Positions 1 to 8,800 of a stretch of 64,000 nucleotides of DNA are shown in pieces. The position numbers were made by a program, and so were the translations under genes. The notes beneath the pieces are model-generated. The model saw only the letters and a program-made list of their open reading frames with translations. It did not search any database and was not told the origin of the DNA. The first letter of the stretch is position 1; every line of letters starts with the position of its first letter. Source of the DNA: CALLJL01 sp964627255 (lineage in GTDB: Bacteria; Acidobacteriota; Aminicenantia; Aminicenantales; CALLJL01); the NCBI GenBank assembly GCA_964627255.1, contig CAZVIN010000115.1:37843-101842 (forward strand). The letters are read 5' to 3'.

Positions 1-681
1 CTGCCAGCGGCCAAAACGGCTATCGTGGCTTTTTATGAGGGGAAAGGGCCTTGCCGCCATTTTCTGCAAGGGAAAATCTAAGACCATAAACCCGGCCGCG
101 AGCGTAATGATAAGACCAGAAATCAGGAAGCTTTTAAGAGAAGGAGTAACCAATATAATTAAGGCTAAGGAGATGAAGACTATTAAGCCTAAAGATTGCC
201 AGCAAGTAAAATGAGGTACTAATAGTAAATTGACAGCCAGACCGGCAATGCCGGCGCCCAGAGACTCCCAGGTATAAACAGCCGTTATATTTCCTCGGAA
301 GAAATCCACATTAAGAAAGAAAAGTAGACCAAAGGGAAAGCTGAGAAGAGCACAACAGATTAAGGCAGTAAGAAAAGCTGGGGTTATTCCTAAGCTCTCA
401 CCAAAGGGTTTGCCGTAAATAAACCTAGATAGACGCAAAAAGACAAAAACCACTATGGCTATGACCAGAGTAGACCGGAATATTCTGAGGAGATGCTTAG
501 GCTGAAGTCGTAATTTATTGGCTAAAAGGCTGCCGACTGAACCCCAGAGGAACCAGAAACCAAGAACAAAGCCATAAACCGCTTCGTTCCCGTAAAATTG
601 CGGCAGAAATTCCCTCAGGAGAAGTAATTCTACGGAAATAGAAAGAAACCCAAGGAGAAAAGGGAAAATAGCTCGTTTCAA
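1..681 (-). CDS. Membrane protein, N-terminal part of a spermidine-synthase-type (MFS/SpeE fusion-like) protein, partial
   Basis: Open frame on the minus strand from a TTG start at 681 that runs off the left edge, so the C-terminus is missing. The TTG overlaps the stop of the upstream AmrS gene (bases 678-681 read TTGA), which indicates translational coupling and decides the start. The visible ~227 residues are almost entirely hydrophobic, with about six or seven membrane helices. The first helix carries the pattern S(V)ELLLLREFLPQFYGNE followed by G-(S)VGSLLANKL, as in the membrane domain of spermidine-synthase-like proteins (LRE...FYGNE...GS). In that family a SpeE-like methyltransferase fold follows, which would lie outside this window. 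The match is from memory of the family, so the function is tentative. Confidence 0.6.
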   Translation of the reverse strand, partial: MKRAIFPFLLGFLSISVELLLLREFLPQFYGNEAVYGFVLGFWFLWGSVGSLLANKLRLQPKHLLRIFRSTLVIAIVVFVFLRLSRFIYGKPFGESLGITPAFLTALICCALLSFPFGLLFFLNVDFFRGNITAVYTWESLGAGIAGLAVNLLLVPHFTCWQSLGLIVFISLALIILVTPSLKSFLISGLIITLAAGFMVLDFPLQKMAARPFPLIKSHDSRFGRWQ

Positions 682-1799
682 ACCCAGATCCCTGGAATGA
701 CCGCCTGACAAAAGCGGCAGCGACCGTGGCGCAACTCACAGCGTTCGACTTTATAGCCTATTCTTTCGATTAGCAGCTGGCCGCAAAACGGACAATAGGT
801 ACTCTCTGCTTTGTGTCCAGGCACGTTGCCTATGTAAACATAACGCAATCCCTCTTTTCGAGCGATGGCATGTAATTTTTCCAGTGTCGAGACCGGCGTT
901 GGGGGTAGGTTCTTTAAAAGATACATTGGATGAAAGCGGGAAAAATGGAGCGGCACATCTTCTCCGACTTCTTTAATTAACCAACGGCACATCTGCCGGA
1001 TCATTGATTCTTGGTCATTAAGCGTCGGGATAACCAGATAGACAATCTCCAGCCAGGTCTTCTTTTGATTGATTAATTTTATCGCTTCCAGAACCGGTTT
1101 TAGTTCCCCGCGGACGTAATCTTTATAAAAGGCCTCAGAAAAAGATTTCAAATCGACCTTAATGGCGTCAACAACTTTGATTAACTCTTCGAGCGGCTCA
1201 GGGTTAATGTGGCCGCCAGTTACTACCACGTTTCTTATCCCCATTTTCCTCGCCGCTACTGAAGCATCGACCATGTATTCAAAGAAGACCACAGGCTCAG
1301 TGTAGGTATAAGCAACCGAGAGACAGGAATTATTTTCAGCCGCCAAAGCCACGGCCTGGGGTGAGAGGTCAACGGCCTCGACTTGTTCGGGTCTCACCTG
1401 GGATATCTGCCAATTCTGACAGAATTTGCAGTTTACGTTACAACCAGCAGTAGCCAAAGAAAGGGCCTGCGTTCCCGGCAGAAAATGAAAAAATGGCTTC
1501 TTTTCAATCGGGTCAATGTTAAGAGCACAAACCTTCCCGTAGACAAGACTATAATAAATTCCCCCGTCGTTCTCTCTGACTCCGCAGTAGCCCCTCTCTT
1601 TATCCCCTAAGTGACAAAAGCGGGGGCACAGATTACATTTAATTTCTCGGTCAGGAAGTTTCTCGTAAAAGCGAGCCTCCACCTTAGAGAGATTGGCTTG
1701 GTTCTGGTTAAGGGGAAACAATAAGCCAGAGGATGAATTTATGGCGCTAACCGGCAAGCAACAAAGACCCGCCAATTTGAGGAAATTGCGGCGCTTCAT
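678..1799 (-). CDS. amrS: AmmeMemoRadiSam-system radical SAM enzyme (AmrS) with Tat-like leader
   Basis: Radical SAM protein of 373 residues. The cluster-binding motif CNVNCKFC (C120, C124, C127) follows an N-terminal Cys knot (C55, C58, C62, C72) typical of AmrS, and two CxxC pairs sit near the C-terminus (CPFCG, CRFC), likely binding metal. Residues 1-20 begin MKRRNFLKLAG and look like a twin-arginine leader, which is unexpected for an iron-sulfur SAM enzyme normally in the cytoplasm. AmrS usually occurs with a Memo-like and an AMMECR1-like protein; neither is seen here. The gene lies 19 nt downstream of the DUF362 gene and overlaps the following membrane protein, so the three form one operon. 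The chemistry of AmrS is not established; a role in modifying a molecule with a SAM-derived radical is only family-level knowledge. Confidence 0.85.
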   Translation of the reverse strand: MKRRNFLKLAGLCCLPVSAINSSSGLLFPLNQNQANLSKVEARFYEKLPDREIKCNLCPRFCHLGDKERGYCGVRENDGGIYYSLVYGKVCALNIDPIEKKPFFHFLPGTQALSLATAGCNVNCKFCQNWQISQVRPEQVEAVDLSPQAVALAAENNSCLSVAYTYTEPVVFFEYMVDASVAARKMGIRNVVVTGGHINPEPLEELIKVVDAIKVDLKSFSEAFYKDYVRGELKPVLEAIKLINQKKTWLEIVYLVIPTLNDQESMIRQMCRWLIKEVGEDVPLHFSRFHPMYLLKNLPPTPVSTLEKLHAIARKEGLRYVYIGNVPGHKAESTYCPFCGQLLIERIGYKVERCELRHGRCRFCQAVIPGIWV

Positions 1800-1818
1800 C
1801 TTGTCTCTTTTTTATATT

Positions 1819-2715
1819 TTACACCTCTTCCTCAATAATTTGAAGGCGAGACAAGTCGCTTTGCCCGAGCCCGAGCGATTTGGCGGTTTCTAAATAAAAA
1901 GGCGGTCGGCCTTCTTCTTTCAAACTTGGTAACCCCTTGGGCGCCCTCATCTTCTCGATAAGACTCCAACCCACCGTGTCCGTAGCTACGGGGTCAAGGC
2001 CAAAAATTAAACCCTCAAAGGGTTCCGCCCACCGCGGGTGATAGGATGGCCCCTTGTGATATTGAACGAGGAGGGCGTCAAGAATAGTGAGGCGATGTTT
2101 GTTCTTTATTGGGGGTGAAGCACATAATTCAGCAACAAAAGGGTCGCAGTGGTTATCGTGGTATTTATTAGGATTATGAATGGCGCCAAAATAGTTTTTC
2201 ATGCCCGCGGTTACCCCGGCCAAGCCGTGGTCTTTTAAAATCGCTAAGCTTATAGAGGCGGTAATAAAATTAGTTAAGATCGTGGAGTAAAGGCTGCCTA
2301 TGTTGCGAAAGGAGAGGGGCTCAGTTTCGTAACCTGTTCCTGCGGCGTCTGTTCCGAAAATTTTGAGTTTTTCTCGGGAAGTCTGCAGAGAGTAGCCTGC
2401 AGCGCGCAGTTCGCGATTAGTTCGGTCCCAAATCACTATATTTTTTTCCAAGAGGCCACCTTGAATCAAAACTGCGCTTAAACTTAGAGAGAGCTCAGGT
2501 TGGGTGGAGAGGTGCCTTCCACCTATGGTATTTATCTTGATGCCGACGCGGTCAGATGGAGAAAAAATTTTCTCGATGGCGTGCTCGACCTTGTTTTCGG
2601 CGGTAAGCCAGGTTAGCCCTTTAATAATCATGGCTTGGAGCCGCTTTAGGTCAATTGGGGTGGTGGAAAGAATTCCCTTAGCCCTGACAATAACTACCCT
2701 TGACCCGTGGGCCAT
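1819..2715 (-). CDS. DUF362 domain protein
   Basis: 298-residue protein with the DUF362 layout: start near VVIVRAKG, the segment VGIKINTIGG (~75-85), and a conserved block around DHGLAGVTAGMKNYFG (~160-175), then LDALL and ATDTVGW near the end. DUF362 proteins are often fused to a ferredoxin domain, but this one has no CxxCxxC cluster. Known members are associated with redox or iron-sulfur chemistry without a settled reaction. It is first in the minus-strand operon with AmrS and the membrane protein. The start has no clear Shine-Dalgarno sequence. No signal peptide is apparent in the chosen frame. Confidence 0.75.
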   Translation of the reverse strand: MAHGSRVVIVRAKGILSTTPIDLKRLQAMIIKGLTWLTAENKVEHAIEKIFSPSDRVGIKINTIGGRHLSTQPELSLSLSAVLIQGGLLEKNIVIWDRTNRELRAAGYSLQTSREKLKIFGTDAAGTGYETEPLSFRNIGSLYSTILTNFITASISLAILKDHGLAGVTAGMKNYFGAIHNPNKYHDNHCDPFVAELCASPPIKNKHRLTILDALLVQYHKGPSYHPRWAEPFEGLIFGLDPVATDTVGWSLIEKMRAPKGLPSLKEEGRPPFYLETAKSLGLGQSDLSRLQIIEEEV

Positions 2716-2837
2716 ATTTTTAACTTAGCCTGTCAACCCGGTTAAGTCAAACTCCTTAGCGACCATTAAGGCAAAAGAGAATTGCTTAGAGAAATCAGAT
2801 GATGTAAATTACAAGAAGCAGAAAGAAGGCTATAGCG

Positions 2838-3764
2838 ATGATTAGAAAAGGGAAAAGGTTGTTTATCTTTTTAAGCTGGTCTATTTTCGCTCTAACGGCG
2901 CAGGGAAATATTTTGCTGGTTTCCAAACCCAGCGATTTAAAGCCATTGCTGCCCGTTGTTAATAATTGGTCGCTGAGCGCCGAACCTGATTTTTATGACG
3001 CCGAAACTCTCTTCGAATACATCGACGGCGCTTCAGAGGCTTACTTAGCTTACGATTTTCAGGGGCTCCTGGTAGCTCAATACTCCCGCGAAAAGGGCGG
3101 GGAACCACTCCTCACCTTAGAAATTTATGATATGGGCCGACTCGAGAATGCTTTTGGGATATATAGCGCAGAGCGGCCCCAGGAAGCCAATTTTATAAAT
3201 ATTGGGATTGAAGGTTATCTCGAGGGTGGGGCCTTATACTTTTTTATCAATCGTTATTACATAAAAATTTTATGTTTTTTAGAGAGTAAAGAAGCTGATG
3301 ATGCGGCTCTTTTATTTGGCCAAGAGGTAGTCAAGCGAATACCTGAACGAGGAAGCTGGCCGACGCTCCTGGCCTTTTTCCCGTCACAGGGAATTGTGCC
3401 CCATTCGCAAAAATTCATTCTCCGTAACTTTCTCGGGTTTAGCTATCTTAACCATGGTTACCAAGTGAGCTATAAGAGAGACGCCGTGTCCTTCGAAGCC
3501 TTTCTAATTCAGGCTAAGGGAGCAGAGGAAGCAGAGATAATCGAGAAGAGACTATTGGAGGATTTAGCTAACGTCGGCGAACCGGTCAAACCGCTTAATG
3601 GTTATTTCCATGTAGAAAACAAATATTTTCAGCATATCTATTTAGGCCGCTGGCAAGCGCTTATTTATGGCCTGATGCGTTTTCCAGCCGCTGAGGAAAA
3701 AGCTGCCCTGACATGGCTAAATGAGATGAAAAATTTGCTGCCAACGGCGGCTAAGCTCAATTAA
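2838..3764 (+). CDS. Exported DUF6599-like protein
   Basis: 308 residues with an N-terminal signal peptide (basic MIRKGKR followed by a hydrophobic stretch to about residue 23). The mature part contains FEYIDGASEAYLAYDF, YDMGRLENAFGIYSAERP and a long segment of alternating hydrophobic residues, matching my recollection of the DUF6599 family of Acidobacteria-type genomes; I could not check this. The role is unknown. A purine-rich AAGAAGG ribosome site precedes the ATG. It lies 20 nt upstream of the permease gene, so the two are probably co-transcribed. It starts divergently from the DUF362 operon; the 120-nt gap holds only weak promoter-like sequence. Confidence 0.55.
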   Translation: MIRKGKRLFIFLSWSIFALTAQGNILLVSKPSDLKPLLPVVNNWSLSAEPDFYDAETLFEYIDGASEAYLAYDFQGLLVAQYSREKGGEPLLTLEIYDMGRLENAFGIYSAERPQEANFINIGIEGYLEGGALYFFINRYYIKILCFLESKEADDAALLFGQEVVKRIPERGSWPTLLAFFPSQGIVPHSQKFILRNFLGFSYLNHGYQVSYKRDAVSFEAFLIQAKGAEEAEIIEKRLLEDLANVGEPVKPLNGYFHVENKYFQHIYLGRWQALIYGLMRFPAAEEKAALTWLNEMKNLLPTAAKLN

Positions 3765-3784
3765 GAAGAGGGCGAGGTCTACTG

Positions 3785-4804
3785 ATGGAAGAAAGTCCGT
3801 TGCGGCTAACTGTGGACACCCTCTTAATTATTTTTATTTGCGGCTTAATTCTGCGCTTAGCCAGGCCGGTCTTTTTCCCTTTTTTCCTGGCCATTTTTCT
3901 TTATTATCTTTTTTCACCTTTGCTCGACTTATCAGCCCAGATAAGAATACCCAGACCTATAGCAATAGCCCTGCTCGTAATGTTCGCCTTTGCTTTAATG
4001 TATTTTTTGGGCGTCCTAATTTATACCAGCGGCAAGGCTCTCGCCAATAAACTTCCTTCCTATAGTGACCAATTTAGTAATTGGGTTAACTGGGCTCAGT
4101 CCAAACTCGAGCAATTGGGGATCGCCCATGACCGTTTTTTCTTTTTAGAGACCTTTAATTTTAACCGCTTAGCCAATATAATCCTTTCCTCACTCGGGAC
4201 ATTTCTTTCTTTTCTGACCAGACTTCTGCTCATCCTGGTCTTTCTCTTTTTCATGCTGGCCGGCCGAGGCAAGCTAAAACAAAAGGTTGCCGCCTCCCTC
4301 AAGGCGGATAGGGCCCAGTCTGTGGCTAATTTGCTGGAAGCGATTGACCGAGAAATTCAGAAATATTTGGTTATCAAGACTTTGGTCAGCTTAATTTCTG
4401 GCTCAATCTTGGCCCTTATTTTAACGCTTTTCGGGGTGGATTTTGCGCTGATGTTCGGTCTTATGGCGTTTTTGCTCAATTATATTCCGAGCATTGGCTC
4501 CATCGTTGCTGTCTTCATTCCCACTCTTTACACCGCCCTCCAATTTGGCAGCCTCTGGCGTGCTCTCTGGGTTTTGCTTCTTCTGGTGGCTACAGATTTC
4601 CTTATCGCCAACGTTCTCGAGCCGAAGATTATGGGTCAAAGTTTAGGACTGAGCCCCTTGGCTGTGCTTTTTTCCCTCTTTTTCTGGGGTTGGCTGTGGG
4701 GAATTCCGGGGATGATTCTGGCTGTCCCCATTCTGGCTACGCTCAAAATTATTGCCGACCACTTTCCGTCGCTTCGCTGGGTTTCGACTCTCTTGGGACG
4801 GTAA
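3785..4804 (+). CDS. AI-2E family (PerM/UPF0118) transporter
   Basis: 339-residue polytopic membrane protein with about eight helices: two helices near the N-terminus, a third, a soluble stretch (~100-200) rich in charged residues, then a C-terminal membrane bundle containing FLLNYIPSIGSIVA and LEPKIMGQSLGLSPLAVL. Those two segments are diagnostic of the AI-2E exporter/PerM family. Members export autoinducer-2-like molecules or act as sodium/proton antiporters, and the substrate cannot be assigned from sequence. It ends 34 nt before the convergent Cys-rich gene. Confidence 0.85.
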   Translation: MEESPLRLTVDTLLIIFICGLILRLARPVFFPFFLAIFLYYLFSPLLDLSAQIRIPRPIAIALLVMFAFALMYFLGVLIYTSGKALANKLPSYSDQFSNWVNWAQSKLEQLGIAHDRFFFLETFNFNRLANIILSSLGTFLSFLTRLLLILVFLFFMLAGRGKLKQKVAASLKADRAQSVANLLEAIDREIQKYLVIKTLVSLISGSILALILTLFGVDFALMFGLMAFLLNYIPSIGSIVAVFIPTLYTALQFGSLWRALWVLLLLVATDFLIANVLEPKIMGQSLGLSPLAVLFSLFFWGWLWGIPGMILAVPILATLKIIADHFPSLRWVSTLLGR

Positions 4805-4838
4805 AAAAAGTGAATTTTCTGCCCCTCGAGAAGTCGGT

Positions 4839-5462
4839 TCAAGGCAAAATAATTTTTTGAGCCCTTTGTTCCTTTTGAGCTTGAGCCAGCCTTTGGGAAA
4901 GCTCGTTAAGATAAACGCGGTTGCTAAGGTTGCCGGCAGTTATCTTGTGGATGAATCGAATCAAACCTTCCAAAGAAGCCAGCTTTTCTTCCTGACTGTA
5001 CGCCTCACCGGAAACCTGGAGAAGGAGGCTTTGTTCGAATCGCGCCTTATCGATAACTTTGAGGATAATCTCACCCGAAGAAGAGGAGAATGGCGCCGTC
5101 TTTCCGGGAACAATAATCTTGGGCCCTCCAGCGGCTATTTTTTGGCGAGCGTACTCGAGACTTTCCAGGGCGTCTTGGTCAGAGAAAGCCCTGTTCTCTT
5201 GAGCCAAGCGATAAAGAGCCGTTTCAACTTGACCAATCAACCTAAATAGCCTTTCCTCATTGAGGACAGGTTTTGGCTGTGCCCTTTCCTTCACTAACTG
5301 TCGTTCCTCCTGATAAGCTTCGTGTTTTAAATAGGGGCAAGCGGCCGGGCAATTAATTTTTTTCTGGCGTAGTTCGCCGCAGCAAAGCTGACAAAGCTCC
5401 TGGCGCAGGGCAGGACAATGCCTTTTGGCTTTACGTCGGCGGCAGTGACTGCAGAGGACCAT
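4839..5462 (-). CDS. Conserved hypothetical protein with N-terminal Cys cluster
   Basis: 207 residues. The first 45 residues hold a dense cysteine array (CSHC, then HC, CQLCCGEL, and NCPAACPYL), which looks like a zinc- or cluster-binding knuckle; many small bacterial proteins start with this type of motif. The remainder is helical and charged, with EESARQ-type segments and no recognisable catalytic motif. It is the last gene of the minus-strand pyr/rnc run, 17 nt after the Mth938-like gene. I do not recognise a named family. The compositional match with its neighbours and the clean stop-start spacing argue that it is a real gene. Confidence 0.6.
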   Translation of the reverse strand: MVLCSHCRRRKAKRHCPALRQELCQLCCGELRQKKINCPAACPYLKHEAYQEERQLVKERAQPKPVLNEERLFRLIGQVETALYRLAQENRAFSDQDALESLEYARQKIAAGGPKIIVPGKTAPFSSSSGEIILKVIDKARFEQSLLLQVSGEAYSQEEKLASLEGLIRFIHKITAGNLSNRVYLNELSQRLAQAQKEQRAQKIILP

Positions 5463-5479
5463 TGATTAGTCCTTTGAAC

Positions 5480-5821
5480 TTAACAAGTTAGATGGAAGGC
5501 ACCGATAGCTCTACTCTTAGCTTCCATTTGATTATACGTTTTGACTGCTTCCAGAGTTGGCTGAATAATTAATTTGCAACCTACCTGGAGAGCTTTCTTT
5601 TTCACCTCTCCTTCAACTTTCATTGCACCATAAGCTCCAGTTCCAATAATTAAAAACTCTGCTTTTTCTCCCCAGACATCTTCGAGGTCAATAACCTGCA
5701 ATCGATGGCCTTCAACCCGCCACCATTGAGGCCGGATCCGGTCGGGGAAAATGATGAGGTCGTGGTGGAATTCTTGGCCGCCGATTACCAACAGCCCGAA
5801 TTCGTAATGGTCAATCCTCAT
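5480..5821 (-). CDS. Mth938/NDUFAF3-like domain protein
   Basis: About 113 residues from the internal ATG at 5821, which begins MRIDHYEFG; a longer frame from 5848 exists, but the family starts at this conserved point and the ATG overlaps the end of rnc by 11 nt. Conserved features are the central WWR (in QWWRVEGH), the segment FLIIGTGAYG and the terminal VKTYNQ. The fold is that of MTH938/DUF498 and the human complex I assembly factor NDUFAF3; the biochemical role of bacterial members is unknown. The gene sits between rnc and the Cys-rich gene in one operon. Confidence 0.75.
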   Translation of the reverse strand: MRIDHYEFGLLVIGGQEFHHDLIIFPDRIRPQWWRVEGHRLQVIDLEDVWGEKAEFLIIGTGAYGAMKVEGEVKKKALQVGCKLIIQPTLEAVKTYNQMEAKSRAIGAFHLTC

Positions 5822-6569
5822 CGTCCAAGACAAAAGTTTTTCCCGCAAAAGATTTTAATTTTTTACCCATGAGGCTTTCTAAGGCCTTTTCGGCTGCTCT
5901 CTGTTCCGCTTCTTTTTTTGAATTTCCTTCAGCTCGGGCCAGGGGAACGTCTTCCAGACACACCTCCACTAAAAAGCTCTTGTCGTGGTTCGGGCCTGAT
6001 TCTCTTACGGTACGGTAGCGGGGAGGGGGAAGGTTGGCTCTCTGAAAATATTCTTGAAGGGCTGATTTATAATTATTAATTAATTTTGGCGCAGAATAAT
6101 TTTTTTGGAAAAATTGGCGCAGCAGTCGGAAAAGAAAGGCCTTGGCTTCTTCAAACCCGCGGTCGAGGTAAATAGCTGCTATCAGAGCTTCAAAGGAACC
6201 AGCCAAAATGGTTCTTTTTTTCCGACCACCGCTTTTTTCTTCACCTTTGCCTAAGAGGAGGAATTTATCAAGACCAATTTTACGGGCTAACTGAGCCAAG
6301 AACTCCGTGCTCCCAGCTAAGGACTTAAATTTGGACAGGTCCCCTTCCGAGGAACCTGGATAGAGGTTGAAAAAATAATCGGCTATAATCAGCCCCAAAA
6401 CAGAATCGCCCAAGAACTCCAGAACCTCATTGTCTCCAGCTCCTTCTTCTGGGTGCTCGTACGCATACGAACTATGAGTCAAGGCTTGGAGCAAGAGGTC
6501 AGGGTCAAAAAAAACTATCCCTAATCGTTTTTGCAGGTTATTAACTCTTTCCTTTTTTGAGATTGTCAT
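5811..6569 (-). CDS. rnc: Ribonuclease III
   Basis: 252 residues. The N-terminal catalytic domain carries the signature NEVLEFLGDSVL (~43-54) with the acidic residues that bind magnesium, and a second acidic site in the GSFEALIAAIYLD helix (~123-135). The C-terminal double-stranded RNA-binding domain starts at about residue 165 (KSALQEYFQR) and ends with KEAEQRAAEKALESL. It cleaves double-stranded RNA during rRNA and mRNA processing. It lies 13 nt downstream of pyrC in the pyrimidine operon, an unusual location since rnc often neighbours fabF/acpP or smc. Confidence 0.95.
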   Translation of the reverse strand: MTISKKERVNNLQKRLGIVFFDPDLLLQALTHSSYAYEHPEEGAGDNEVLEFLGDSVLGLIIADYFFNLYPGSSEGDLSKFKSLAGSTEFLAQLARKIGLDKFLLLGKGEEKSGGRKKRTILAGSFEALIAAIYLDRGFEEAKAFLFRLLRQFFQKNYSAPKLINNYKSALQEYFQRANLPPPRYRTVRESGPNHDKSFLVEVCLEDVPLARAEGNSKKEAEQRAAEKALESLMGKKLKSFAGKTFVLDDED

Positions 6570-6582
6570 GGGGAGTTAGCTC

Positions 6583-7860
6583 TTAAAGCTGATAAACTAT
6601 CTTGCCGCCGACTATTGTCATCACGGCCATTCCCTTGAGTTTCCAGCCGCTAAAAGGACAATTACGACTTTTGGAGGCAAAGTGGTTGACATCAACCGTG
6701 AATTCTTTACGCAAATTAAGCAGAGTGAGGTCGGCATCGGCGCCAACAGCAATTCGACCCTTGTTTTTTAAGCCGAGAAGCTCGGCTGGTTTGGTGGCCA
6801 TTAACTGAACGAACCTCTCCAAAGAAATCACGTTCTTCTGGACAAAGCGGTCAAGAATAAGAGGGACAGCCGTTTCTAACCCGATCAAACCAAAAGGCGC
6901 TCGGTCTAATTCCACATCCTTTTCTTCTTCGGTATGAGGTGCATGGTCAGTGGCAATAATGTCGATGGTTCCGTCCTTCAACCCCTCAACCAGAGCGCGG
7001 CGATGCTCCTCACTACGAAGCGGCGGGTTAACCTTAAAATTGGTGTTATAGGAAGCCAAGCTCTCGTCGGTTAAAACAAGATGATGCGGCGTTACCTCGG
7101 CGGAAACGTCAAGGCCCTTTTTTTTAGCCTGACGCAAGAGTTCTAACCCGCCTTTGGTGCTGAGGTGGGCGAGGTGCAAACGGGAGCGAGTCAGTTCGGC
7201 CAAGATAAGGTCTCTGGCAATGACTATCTCTTCAGCCGCGGCGGGCATTCCTTTTAGGCCGAGACGATAAGCCATCTCGCCTTCATGCATTACCCCATCC
7301 TCAGTGAGGTTTTTATCTTCACAATGGTCGATGATTAGTTTTCCGAGAAAACGGCTATATTCTAAGGCCCGGCGCAAAACCAAACTGTTGGCCACAGGTT
7401 GGCCATCGTCAGAAAAGGCCACCGCCCCCGCCTCGCCAAGGTCGGCCATGTCCGTAAGCTCTTGTCCGGCCAAACCTCGGGTGATGGCCGCAATGGGAAA
7501 AATATTAACCACAGCTCTTTTTTTGGCTTCAGAGACAAGGTATTCGGTAACGCCTCGATTATCGTTAGGAGGCTTAGTATTGGGCATAGCACAGATGGTA
7601 GTGAAGCCGCCGCGAGCCGCCGCTTGCGATGCCGAGGCAATATCTTCCTTATGTTCTTCCCCTGGCTCGCGCAAATGCACATGCATATCAATGAACCCCG
7701 GGGCAACAACTAACCGCGAGGCGTCGATAACTTCGGCGTCAGGGGCTTCAATCCTTGAATTAAGGGAAGCTATTTTGCCTTCGGTAATCAGAATGTCCAG
7801 AGTTTCGTCGGTTCCGGTGGAGGGGTCAATGACTCGGCCGTTTTTAATCAGCAGCTTCAC
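6583..7860 (-). CDS. pyrC: Dihydroorotase
   Basis: 425 residues, the usual length for a class I amidohydrolase dihydroorotase. Metal ligands are in HVHLREPG (H60, H62), in DHCED (~175), TPHHL (~255) and ATDHAPH (~304). It interconverts carbamoyl aspartate and dihydroorotate, the third step of UMP synthesis. It overlaps the pyrB stop by 17 nt and is followed by rnc after 13 nt, so it is within the pyrR-pyrB-pyrC transcript. The C-terminus ends with the family-typical PFSGWKLKG segment and a short β-strand (TIVGGKIVY). Confidence 0.95.
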   Translation of the reverse strand: MKLLIKNGRVIDPSTGTDETLDILITEGKIASLNSRIEAPDAEVIDASRLVVAPGFIDMHVHLREPGEEHKEDIASASQAAARGGFTTICAMPNTKPPNDNRGVTEYLVSEAKKRAVVNIFPIAAITRGLAGQELTDMADLGEAGAVAFSDDGQPVANSLVLRRALEYSRFLGKLIIDHCEDKNLTEDGVMHEGEMAYRLGLKGMPAAAEEIVIARDLILAELTRSRLHLAHLSTKGGLELLRQAKKKGLDVSAEVTPHHLVLTDESLASYNTNFKVNPPLRSEEHRRALVEGLKDGTIDIIATDHAPHTEEEKDVELDRAPFGLIGLETAVPLILDRFVQKNVISLERFVQLMATKPAELLGLKNKGRIAVGADADLTLLNLRKEFTVDVNHFASKSRNCPFSGWKLKGMAVMTIVGGKIVYQL

Positions 7861-8800
7861 GTTCTTTGCCTCCTAAGAGCAGGTAGAGAACAGCCATGCG
7901 CACAGCAATCCCGTTAGCTACCTGCTTCAGAATTACGGATTGGACAGAATCGGCTAAACAGGAATCTATTTCAATTCCGCGGTTAATGGGACCAGGATGC
8001 ATAATGATGGCGTCTTTTTTAGCCAGCTTGAACCTTGTCTCAGTAAGGCAGTAGAGATTCCTGTATTCTCTCACCGAAGGAAAGAAATTAGCCTTTTGCC
8101 TTTCCTTCTGGATTCGGAGCATCATGATAACATCAGCTCCCTCCAGCGCCTCTTCTAACTTGTACTCAATCTTAGCGCCCCAAAAGCTAAACTCGGGTGG
8201 AACCAAGGAAGGCGGACCACAGAGAACCACTTCGGCTCCAAGTTTACGGAGTAAATAGAGGTTAGAACGGGCTACCCGACTATGGAGGATATCTCCCACA
8301 ATGACCACCTTTAAACCTTTTAAGCGTTTTTTGAATTGACGAATAGTGAAGGCGTCGAGAAGAGCTTGGGTGGGATGTTCGTGCGAACCGTCACCGGCGT
8401 TGATAACATGGGAGCGGCAAAAAGAGGCAATGTAGTGAGGGGCTCCGGAGCAAGAATGTCTGATGACGAGAGCATCCGTAGCCATCGCTTCTAAGTTTCG
8501 CACTGTATCCTTCAGGCTTTCTCCCTTGACCACACTGCTGGCTTGTAAGCTGAAATTGACGATGTCGGCGCTCAAGCGTTTGGCAGCCAATTCAAAGGAG
8601 CTGCGGGTGCGAGTGCTGGGCTCAAAAAAAAGGTTGACGACAGTCTTGCCTCGGAGGGTAGGCACTTTCTTGATTTCCCGCTCTGAGATTTCGGCCATGG
8701 AAGTGGCAGTATCGAGAATGGTCATTATTTCGGCGGCATCAAGGTCTTCAATCCCTAAGAGGTGATAATGGCGAAATTGAGGGCTGAATTCCGGGCTCAT
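7844..8800 (-). CDS. pyrB: Aspartate carbamoyltransferase catalytic subunit
   Basis: 318 residues. The carbamoyl-phosphate site FEPSTRTRSSFE (~58-70), the HPTQALLD loop and the C-terminal HPGPINRG motif are intact. It condenses carbamoyl phosphate and aspartate in the second step of pyrimidine synthesis. No regulatory subunit gene (pyrI) is adjacent, as is usual when PyrR controls the operon. Its start overlaps the pyrR stop by 4 nt (ATGA), so translation is coupled. Confidence 0.96.
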   Translation of the reverse strand: MSPEFSPQFRHYHLLGIEDLDAAEIMTILDTATSMAEISEREIKKVPTLRGKTVVNLFFEPSTRTRSSFELAAKRLSADIVNFSLQASSVVKGESLKDTVRNLEAMATDALVIRHSCSGAPHYIASFCRSHVINAGDGSHEHPTQALLDAFTIRQFKKRLKGLKVVIVGDILHSRVARSNLYLLRKLGAEVVLCGPPSLVPPEFSFWGAKIEYKLEEALEGADVIMMLRIQKERQKANFFPSVREYRNLYCLTETRFKLAKKDAIIMHPGPINRGIEIDSCLADSVQSVILKQVANGIAVRMAVLYLLLGGKEREAAD

